The translations under genes were made by a program, and so were the position numbers. The notes beneath the pieces are model-generated. The model was not told the DNA's origin and ran no database searches. It saw only the letters and a program-made list of their open reading frames with translations. Below are positions 14,448 to 20,024 of a stretch of 20,024 nt of DNA, piece after piece (the stretch's first letter is position 1; each line of letters begins with the position of its first letter). The stretch comes from Methanobacterium sp. Lineage in GTDB: Archaea; Methanobacteriota; Methanobacteria; Methanobacteriales; Methanobacteriaceae. The stretch lies in the NCBI GenBank assembly GCA_015661405.1, contig JACWMK010000044.1, positions 1 to 20,024 of the forward strand, in the 5' to 3' direction.

Positions 14448-16631
14448 GTGAAAATAATGGATGAAAATAATAAACAAAATGCTAATGGTGGCACGACGAA
14501 TATTGACTGGTGGCCGAACCAGTTAAATCTCGACATCCTGCGCCAACATTGCTCGAAGTCCAATCCAATGGGCGAAGGTTTCAACTACTCTGAAGAATTC
14601 AAGAGTCTCGACTTCAAGACCCTAAAGAAGGATCTCCATGAATCGATGATGAAGTCTCAGGATTGGTGGCCGGCGGACTTTGGCCACTATGGTCCTTTGT
14701 TCATCCGCATGGCTTGGCACGATGCTGGCACCTACCGTACTGGAGATGGCCGCGGTGGTGGTGGCCACGGCACTCAACGCTTTGCACCTCTCAATAGCTG
14801 GCCCGACAACGCCAACCTCGACAAGGCTCGGCGACTACTCTGGCCGATCAAACAGAAATACGGCAGGAAGATTTCTTGGGGTGATCTGATGATACTCGCT
14901 GGCAATGTCGCCCTGGAATCCATGGGTTTCAAGACCTTCGGTTTCGGTGGAGGACGTGAGGACATTTGGGAACCGCCAAAGGATATATACTGGGGTTCCG
15001 AGAGAAAGTGGTTGGATGATAAGCGCTACACCGGTGATCGTGAACTCGAGAAACCACTCGCCGCCGTTCAGATGGGCCTGATTTATGTGAACCCGGAAGG
15101 CCCGAATGGCAAGCCAGACCCCATCGCGGCGGCACGGGATATTCGAGAGAGCTTTAGTCGCATGGCGATGAACGATGAGGAGACAGTGGCTCTCATTGCT
15201 GGTGGTCATGCCTTCGGCAAGACTCACGGCGCCGGTGACCCAAAGAATGTAGGACCAGAGCCAGAAGCTGCTCCAATCGAGGAGCAGGGCCTGGGGTGGA
15301 AAAACAGATTAGGCAAAGGCAAAGGCAATGACACGATTACCGGTGGTCCGGAAGTTATCTGGACCAACACTCCAACGAAGTGGGACAACAACTTCCTCCG
15401 GATCTTATTCAGCTTCGAATGGGAGCTGACAAAGAGCCCAGCTGGTGCATACCAATGGAAACCGAAGGGTGAAGTAGGCGCAGATACCGTACCGGATCCA
15501 CACGATCCGTCAAAACGTCGTAACCCAGGCATGTTGACCACCGACCTCTCTTTACGGTTCGACCCTATCTACGAAAAGATCTCAAGGCGCTTCTATGAAA
15601 ACCCAGATCAACTTGCGGATACGTTCGCCCGCGCATGGTTCAAGCTGACTCACCGTGACATGGGCCCGCGTACACGCTATCTCGGTCCGGAGGTACCAGA
15701 TGAGGAACTCATCTGGCAGGATCCCATTCCTACAGTCGATCATGATCTAATTGATGATAAAGACATCACTATCCTTAAGGGTAGGATATTGGCTTCTGGC
15801 CTTTCAGTGTCAGAGTTGGTTTCGACCGCATGGGCCTCGGCGTCCACCTTTCGCGGTTCCGATAAGCGTGGTGGTGCCAATGGTGCCCGCATTCGCTTGG
15901 CACCGCAGAAGGATTGGGAAGTCAACCAACCGGCCCAGCTAGCCAAAGTGCTTGAGATTCTCGAGGGTATCCAGAGTGAATTTAACGAAGCCCAATCGGG
16001 TGGCAAGAAGGTCTCATTGGCTGATCTGATCGTTTTGGCTGGTTGCGCGGGCATTGAGCAGGCTGCGGAAAATGCTGGTCATACTGTAACTGTACCCTTC
16101 ACGCCGGGACGCATGGACGCCTTGCAAGAGCAGACTGATGTAAACTCCTTTGCCGTGCTAGAACCGTTCACAGACGGCTTCCGGAACTATCACAAGACTC
16201 ACAACGCCCTTAGGCCTGAAGATTTGTTGGTGGACAAAGCACAATTGCTGACATTGACCGTTCCTGAGATGACGGTTCTCATTGGCGGTATGCGTGTCCT
16301 GAATGCTAATTTTGGTCAATCCCAGCATGGAGTCTTCACTAAACGGCCCGAAGCACTCACAAATGATTTTTTCGTGAATTTGCTTGATATGAGAACAGCA
16401 TGGAATGTATTCGATGAAGACGACGATTTGTTCGAGGGGCGGGACCGAACAACAGGCGAACTCAAGTGGACCGGCACTCGTGTAGACCTCATCTTTGGTT
16501 CAAACTCCCAACTCCGGGCATTGGCGGAGGTTTACGCATGTGATGACTCTCCCGAGAAGTTACTGCACGACTTTATAATGGCTTGGAAAAAGGTCATGAA
16601 CCTGGACCGGTTCGACCTTGCCTTATCTTGA
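14448..16631 (+). CDS. katG: Catalase-peroxidase KatG
   Basis: This bifunctional heme enzyme breaks down hydrogen peroxide (catalase) and oxidises small donors (peroxidase). The protein is full length (727 residues), with both the catalytic N-terminal and the non-heme C-terminal peroxidase-like domains. Distal pocket R87, W90, H91 (IRMAWHDAGTYRTGDGRGGG), the Trp-Tyr-Met crosslink W90-Y213-M239 (GLIYVNPEGPNG; SRMAMNDEE) and the proximal heme ligand H254 (AGGHAFGKTHG) are all present, so it should be active if heme is available. No signal peptide. The start may be GTG 14448 or ATG 14457; GAGCGTGA ends 5 bases before the ATG and favours it. G+C is far above the neighbours (38 of 60 at 14701-14760 against 10 of 60 at 14341-14400), with GC-ending codons: a clear mark of horizontal transfer. 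The first ~15 codons are AT-rich. Confidence 0.97.
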   Translation: MKIMDENNKQNANGGTTNIDWWPNQLNLDILRQHCSKSNPMGEGFNYSEEFKSLDFKTLKKDLHESMMKSQDWWPADFGHYGPLFIRMAWHDAGTYRTGDGRGGGGHGTQRFAPLNSWPDNANLDKARRLLWPIKQKYGRKISWGDLMILAGNVALESMGFKTFGFGGGREDIWEPPKDIYWGSERKWLDDKRYTGDRELEKPLAAVQMGLIYVNPEGPNGKPDPIAAARDIRESFSRMAMNDEETVALIAGGHAFGKTHGAGDPKNVGPEPEAAPIEEQGLGWKNRLGKGKGNDTITGGPEVIWTNTPTKWDNNFLRILFSFEWELTKSPAGAYQWKPKGEVGADTVPDPHDPSKRRNPGMLTTDLSLRFDPIYEKISRRFYENPDQLADTFARAWFKLTHRDMGPRTRYLGPEVPDEELIWQDPIPTVDHDLIDDKDITILKGRILASGLSVSELVSTAWASASTFRGSDKRGGANGARIRLAPQKDWEVNQPAQLAKVLEILEGIQSEFNEAQSGGKKVSLADLIVLAGCAGIEQAAENAGHTVTVPFTPGRMDALQEQTDVNSFAVLEPFTDGFRNYHKTHNALRPEDLLVDKAQLLTLTVPEMTVLIGGMRVLNANFGQSQHGVFTKRPEALTNDFFVNLLDMRTAWNVFDEDDDLFEGRDRTTGELKWTGTRVDLIFGSNSQLRALAEVYACDDSPEKLLHDFIMAWKKVMNLDRFDLALS

Positions 16632-16683
16632 AACCGTCATTTGGATCATATCGTTCTGATATACCCTCTTATAAATCAAATAC

Positions 16684-16700
16684 TAGACTTATCCAGTCTA
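16684..16700 (+). terminator. Hairpin after katG
   Basis: TAGACT-TATCC-AGTCTA is a perfect 6-base-pair stem with a 5-base loop, 52 bases past the katG stop. There is no T run after it, so it may stabilise the 3' end more than terminate; the call is weak. Confidence 0.3.
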
Positions 16701-16925
16701 AAATTATAATATTATACTCAAAAATAGAATGAAACATAATATTATTCAACTATAACATCACTGATAACAAACTCACCATTACATTTAAATCAGCTTTGGC
16801 AAATGGGATTACTATACTTAACATTACACTATGGATCAATAACAGACTTAGCAGACAACCCACTCGAAATAACCATTTACTAGATTTCATGACAATTTAA
16901 AGTTTTTAATAATTTTTCTATTTTT

Positions 16926-17174
16926 TTAATTTTTTTTTAAATTGAATGTTAAAAAAAATTTAAATCCTAAAAATCTAGAACCCTTTACTAAAAATATCAG
17001 AAATCGAAGCATATGGTTAAATAAAGCTTTGAGGTTCAGTTTTTTCAAGTAATTTTTTATTCTTTCATTGCATTTCTCTGCAGATTTTAAGTTTGAGATT
17101 ATTTCATCTTTAATGGGTTCTGGCTGAAAATTGTACTGATTTTTATTTCGATATTCAGGAAAAATAGAATTTTT
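16926..17174 (-). pseudogene. Possible gene remnant, 82 open codons without a start
   Basis: On the minus strand this stretch reads FPEYRNKNQYNFQPEP, then IKDEIISNLKSAEKC and NERIKNYLKKLNLKAL, then a hydrophobic tail and a stop. The composition of the first 55 codons is protein-like (amphipathic helices, mixed charged residues), whereas the last 20 look like translated A/T runs. A stop directly precedes it and there is no ATG, GTG or TTG before the protein-like part. It may be the end of a lost gene. I do not recognise the family, and chance is possible. Confidence 0.22.
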
Positions 17175-17380
17175 TTACCTGTAAATCTACCCTTATTAAA
17201 ATTGATTTTTTTTTATTATTATAAGTAAAAAATTTAAAAATTTTTTAGTTGACCCGTGGTTCATCTCATTTCAATTATAGAAGTCTGTTTTAAATTTAAA
17301 CTATTTTATGTTATTAATATACAGTAATTATTGAAATATTATTATTTTATAGTAATATCGAAATTAATAATAACAATATC

Positions 17381-17507
17381 GAGGAATTCAGACCTCTTGG
17401 ATTTAATTTAGATATGAATGAACCATTAGCGTTTATATTCTGTAAAAATAAAGTCATCCTGATGAGAAGAAATTGGGAATGTTCGGATATTTGCTGAAAA
17501 TCTTTTA
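17381..17507 (+). pseudogene. Second flavodoxin fragment, direct repeat of 14093-14219
   Basis: Bases 17381-17453 match 14093-14165 at 66 of 73 positions by my hand alignment, both on the plus strand. It translates EFRPLGFNLDMNEPLAFIFCKNK, against EFRPLGFNLDVNGPLEFIFGKNK upstream. Similarity continues with small indels to about 17507 (TTTGCTGAAAATCTT). Everything before the EFRP stretch is missing. It is a relic of a second flavodoxin copy, lying on the far side of katG from the first. Confidence 0.82.
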
Positions 17508-17857
17508 AATAAATGGTTATTTTTTTTCTTGTTTAATGGATAAAAATAGTATTATTACCGATTTATGATATCTTTTGGATAATTTAGATGATAAATTGAT
17601 TTATTTTATAAATTAAATTCGATTTTTTTTAAGTATAATTAAATTCATTAAATCAAAATATTAATTGATATTAAGGTTTTATTGTGAAATATATATTTTT
17701 TATGAATTATTTATGATTAATTCTATTATAATTAAGTTATTTAATGGTTTAAAAGTTCTAATGAATCTTCTTTTTTTTTATTAGTAAAGAAATGATTAAA
17801 TAGTATTAATTTAATATTAAAAATTATATTTTAAAAAAAAATAGTATAAGAATGTGA
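17508..17857. other. AT-rich intergenic region
   Basis: I see no gene or structured element. A T run at about 17769-17777 and TATA-like stretches just before 17858 probably serve the next gene. Confidence 0.4.
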
Positions 17858-18175
17858 ATGATTGTGAAAACAAAAATGCATAATGTAATTGCTTTATTAA
17901 CTTTAACATTTGCTTTTGCATTAATTTTCTCTGGCGCGGTAACTGCTGCTAATCCAAATACCTCGATTAACAATACTATTCAACAAAATATAACATATAA
18001 TACAAGTTATAATCAAACAGGCAATAAAACTGCATTTGAAATCGAAGCATCTGCGAAATCTAACATAAATACATCGAATAATTCAATAGCGGCAGATCCC
18101 TACAATACTCGAACCGATATACATTACACTACTAAAATAATGTCAATCCTAGAAGTATTAAAAATGGTACGGTGA
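17858..18175 (+). CDS. Small secreted Asn/Thr-rich protein
   Basis: The product is 105 residues as sequenced. It begins with a clear signal peptide: basic N-terminus, hydrophobic core IALLTLTFAFALIFSG and a likely cleavage at VTAA-NPNTS (about residue 31). The mature part is rich in Asn, Thr and Ser (NTSINNTIQQNITYNTSYNQTGNKT) with several N-x-T/S sites, as in surface proteins of Methanobacterium. The start could be ATG 17858, GTG 17864 or ATG 17876; all keep the signal peptide. The end is doubtful: after TDIHYTTK the frame gives IMSILEVLKMVR, while one extra A at 18134-18137 would give the more Asn-rich NNVNPRSIKNGTVSI ending at 18183. It may be a truncated adhesin or a small exported protein. 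I know no function. Confidence 0.6.
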   Translation: MIVKTKMHNVIALLTLTFAFALIFSGAVTAANPNTSINNTIQQNITYNTSYNQTGNKTAFEIEASAKSNINTSNNSIAADPYNTRTDIHYTTKIMSILEVLKMVR

Positions 18176-18362
18176 GCATATAAATTTTTTTAAGATTAAT
18201 ATATTCTTTATGATTATAATAATTAAAAAATAGTATTAATATAGCAGACATAATTCCTAATAAAATAAAGAATATGAATAATGGATTTCTTGTAACTATA
18301 AAATTACTTGAAAAAAAGATTAATGAAATTACACTAGTAATAATAAATCTTAATTTATTCAT
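18132..18362 (-). CDS. Possible small membrane protein, 76 residues
   Basis: Two clear hydrophobic helices (about 6-23 and 27-49) and a third (60-76) follow a basic N-terminus, MNKLRF. Charged residues YNHKEYINLKK sit between helices 2 and 3, as in a real membrane protein. Against it: the site before the ATG is weak (AAAGGT about 10 bases away), the DNA is A/T-rich enough to give hydrophobic codons by chance, and its last 15 codons overlap the convergent secreted-protein gene. I do not recognise a family. Confidence 0.45.
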   Translation of the reverse strand: MNKLRFIITSVISLIFFSSNFIVTRNPLFIFFILLGIMSAILILFFNYYNHKEYINLKKIYMLTVPFLILLGLTLF

Positions 18363-18576
18363 GAAAACTTAAACCTTTATTTTTTTGATTTGTTTGAAAT
18401 GTATTATAAATTAAAATAGTATTTTAAAAGATTATAATAATTTGGTATTGTTTTTCTTTTACTTTTGATCTTATATAATTTACAAATGACTCTTGAAAAT
18501 GGAGTTATCTTTTAAAAAAAAGTATTATAAAAAAAAATATTGAATTTTAAATATATTTTATAGGTTTGATGTTATT

Positions 18577-19158
18577 ATGAAGATTATGAGTATTGATTTG
18601 GCGGGTAAGGAGGGGAATCCTACTGGAATTTGCATTTTAAATAATCGGGATTTATTTTTGGAAACATTATTTAGTAACTATGAGATTTTAGATGAAGTAA
18701 GTTTGGTGGATCCTGTTTTAGTTGGTATTGATGCGCCTTTATCGTTGCCATTGGGTCGTTGTTGTCTTAAACGGGAGTGTGAATGTGCGGTGGGTGGTCA
18801 TTTCCGTCAGGCGGAGCGTGATATTCGACAGTATGGTCGTGTTTTACCGTTAACTTTCCCTGGTATGAATATGCTTACTTATCGTGGGGTGAAATTGGGT
18901 AAACAGTTGAGAGTTTTGAGTGATGTTTTTGAGACCCATCCTCGTACTAATCAGAGGATATTAGGTTTTACTGATTTAGAAGTGGATTTGAATCGTTACT
19001 TTAGTATTAGGGGTGAGGTTACTGATCATACTTTGGATGCTGCTCTTGCGGCTTTAATTGGTTATTTTAAGTTAGTTAATTGTTGCTTAGAGTTGGGTGA
19101 TCCTGTGGAGGGTACTATTGTTATTCCAAGGGATCGGGAATGCTTAAATTTATTATAG
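18577..19158 (+). CDS. DUF429 family protein
   Basis: The product is a 193-residue cytoplasmic protein. It opens with MKIMSIDLAGKEGNPTGICIL, the ribonuclease H-like first strand with an acidic residue (D7), followed by VLVGIDAPLSLPLG (second acidic strand) and ends with DHTLDAALAALIGYF (a third acidic segment). This is the layout of DUF429, predicted to have an RNase H-like/nuclease fold; no reaction is established. A cysteine cluster, GRCCLKRECECAVGGHFRQAERDIRQYG (about 61-87), could bind a metal. The ATG at 18577 has a modest AGGT site at 18562; ATG at 18586 is possible. The gene stands alone. T-ending codons (GGT, CGT, GTT) are very frequent. Confidence 0.87.
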   Translation: MKIMSIDLAGKEGNPTGICILNNRDLFLETLFSNYEILDEVSLVDPVLVGIDAPLSLPLGRCCLKRECECAVGGHFRQAERDIRQYGRVLPLTFPGMNMLTYRGVKLGKQLRVLSDVFETHPRTNQRILGFTDLEVDLNRYFSIRGEVTDHTLDAALAALIGYFKLVNCCLELGDPVEGTIVIPRDRECLNLL

Positions 19159-19287
19159 TTTTTAAAATAAAAAAATAATGAAAATAAAATAAATTTTTAT
19201 GATAAAATAATAAAAAAAATAATTCATCAACTTTTAATTATTTAAATTTCTATTTATGAGTATAAATATGATTTAAAGATCTTTTTT

Positions 19288-19458
19288 TTAGATTTCCATG
19301 AATATTTTTATTATTTGGTCTAGATATTTATTTTTTAATCGTTGGAATTCTTCTTCGTTTATGGCGCCCATGTCTAATAATTCTTTTGATTTTATAATTA
19401 TATCCATTGGGTCAGCTTCTATTTCCAGATTTTCCTTTTTATCTAGTGTATCATACAA
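19288..19458 (-). CDS. SHOCT-domain small protein
   Basis: The C-terminal part, IIIKSKELLDMGAINEEEFQRLKNKYL, is a SHOCT domain: a short helical pair with the typical LxxxGxIxxEEFxxxK pattern, found at the C-terminus of many small proteins and thought to mediate protein contacts. I chose TTG at 19458 (56 residues, starting YDTLDKKENLEIEADPMD after Met). A GGGGGTG site (19464-19470) lies 5 bases before it and differs from GGAGGTG at one base. The frame is also open to a TTG at 19518, but the extra 20 residues (LRKKKILYIKKNFGVGG) come from A/T-rich leader plus the ribosome binding site itself. It is probably cytoplasmic with an unknown role. Confidence 0.75.
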   Translation of the reverse strand: MYDTLDKKENLEIEADPMDIIIKSKELLDMGAINEEEFQRLKNKYLDQIIKIFMEI

Positions 19459-19518
19459 TAAAACACCCCCTACCCCAAAATTTTTTTTAATATACAATAT
19501 TTTTTTTTTCCTTAACAA

Positions 19519-20024
19519 ATTTTCCCTTATTTAATTATCCTTTCCTTTAATTTTTATACAATTTTTTATTTTAAGCAGATTATTATGGCTTATTTAAAAA
19601 AAAAATGGTGTTTAATTATTCACTTTTTTACAATATTATTTTTTTTTACTGCAATCAATCTTGTAGTGAAACTCTCAAAAATTGGAATTTATATTAATTA
19701 GCATTAATGGTATCATAAATATTATTTACTATTTAGATTGAAACCGAAAATATTATAAATAAGATGTTCCATTACTTTTTAATCCATATCTTAGTCTTTA
19801 ATCGGTTAAATATATTTATTTCACGGAATACGGGGTTATATTATAGTAAAATAAGATTTCTATTTTTTATTTAAGAATAATGATACTTAATATTTATTTA
19901 AAAAGGGTTTTATAATTCATCATAAAAAAAAATATTTTTATTTATTTAATTTCTTCCAGTAAATCTGATTATTATGAGTGCGTGATTGACAATAGCCTTT
20001 TCTCTCTAAATTACGGAGTAAATA
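19519..20024. other. AT-rich intergenic region at the right edge
   Basis: The only possible gene is the 38-codon frame at 19585-19701. The rest is A/T-rich. A probable promoter for a gene beyond the window may lie after 19900, but nothing can be fixed. Confidence 0.4.
19585..19701 (+). CDS. Possible 38-residue single-span membrane peptide
   Basis: The frame reads MAYLKKKWCLIIHFFTI, then LFFFTAINLVVKLSKIGIYIN. It has a basic N-terminus, one hydrophobic helix of about 20 residues and a lysine after it, a common form for small membrane peptides. There is no convincing ribosome binding site and the codons are largely T and A runs, so chance is a serious alternative. Confidence 0.2.
   Translation: MAYLKKKWCLIIHFFTILFFFTAINLVVKLSKIGIYIN

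Larger units (their letters stand above)
16632..17380. other. Intergenic region after katG with remnants
   Basis: No intact gene is visible. 16632-16900 is less A/T-rich than the rest and reads as an open plus-strand stretch ending at 16892-16912 (for example LHLNQLWQMGLLYLTLHYGSITDLADNPLEITIY then stop), without a start or a family I recognise. A minus-strand open stretch follows at 16926-17174. The last 200 bases are plain A/T-rich sequence. The region is probably scar DNA left after the katG insertion. Confidence 0.4.

Noticed and set aside
14774..16054. Several long minus-strand frames (63 to 130 codons) inside katG, and plus-strand frames at 14680-14889 and 15751-15942
   Set aside because: They overlap a full-length conserved enzyme. 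Long shadow frames are expected in G+C-rich coding DNA, and their translations match no protein pattern.
17246..17280. tRNA-like T arm (GTGGTTCATCTC)
   Set aside because: The flanking bases do not pair into a T stem, and no acceptor, D or anticodon arms are present.
19298..19534. Plus-strand 78-codon frame rich in Phe and Ser
   Set aside because: It is antisense to the SHOCT gene; the Phe/Ser content is the complement of Lys/Glu codons.
1..20024. CRISPR arrays, rRNA, tRNA and insertion sequences anywhere in the window
   Set aside because: I looked for regularly spaced repeats, tRNA arms and transposase motifs by eye on both strands and found none that hold up; a scan with dedicated tools could still find a weak one.

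Overview
The window looks like chromosome of a methanogenic archaeon of the Methanobacteriales, most likely Methanobacterium or a close relative. This is inferred from four things: very AT-rich DNA; TTG and GTG starts with ribosome binding sites close to GGAGGTG; REC/PAS sensor kinases of the HisKA_2 type beside a response regulator with a methanogen-type cysteine-containing output domain; and small DUF429 and SHOCT genes. No rRNA, tRNA, IS element or CRISPR array was recognised, so the genus is not proven.

Region 1 (1-10475) is a sensory island, mostly on the minus strand. It holds a response regulator (128-982), a REC-HisKA_2-HATPase kinase split by a frameshift (997-2030), an 1165-residue REC/PAS/GAF hybrid kinase (2387-5884), a 673-residue PAS kinase with a classical HisKA domain (7254-9275), and the remains of a paralogous kinase (9410-10475). 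A TTG-start hypothetical gene (6314-6604) and a 52-residue rubredoxin gene (6952-7110) lie on the plus strand between the kinases.

Region 2 (10816-14266) holds enzymes: an M14-like zinc hydrolase, a carboxymuconolactone decarboxylase/AhpD-fold protein without the CxxC pair, an overlapping pair of a HAD phosphatase and a 2H phosphoesterase, and a flavodoxin-family pseudogene.

Region 3 (14267-17507) centres on a complete catalase-peroxidase gene, katG, much richer in G+C than anything around it and very probably acquired by horizontal transfer. A degraded flavodoxin fragment downstream is about 90% identical over 73 bases to part of the flavodoxin pseudogene upstream, so katG sits between two direct repeats of flavodoxin sequence. 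The DNA after katG also carries remnant reading frames.

Region 4 (17508-20024) holds a small secreted Asn/Thr-rich protein, a possible small membrane protein, a DUF429 protein, a SHOCT-domain protein and a possible 38-codon membrane peptide.

Two themes stand out. Rubredoxin, KatG, a flavodoxin remnant and a CMD-fold protein lie among many PAS/GAF sensors, which suggests oxygen or redox response; this is inference only. Several genes are broken by apparent one-base changes in A or T runs (near 1491, 12145, 13760 and 18134), so the window either contains real gene decay or has homopolymer sequence errors. Raw reads would decide.
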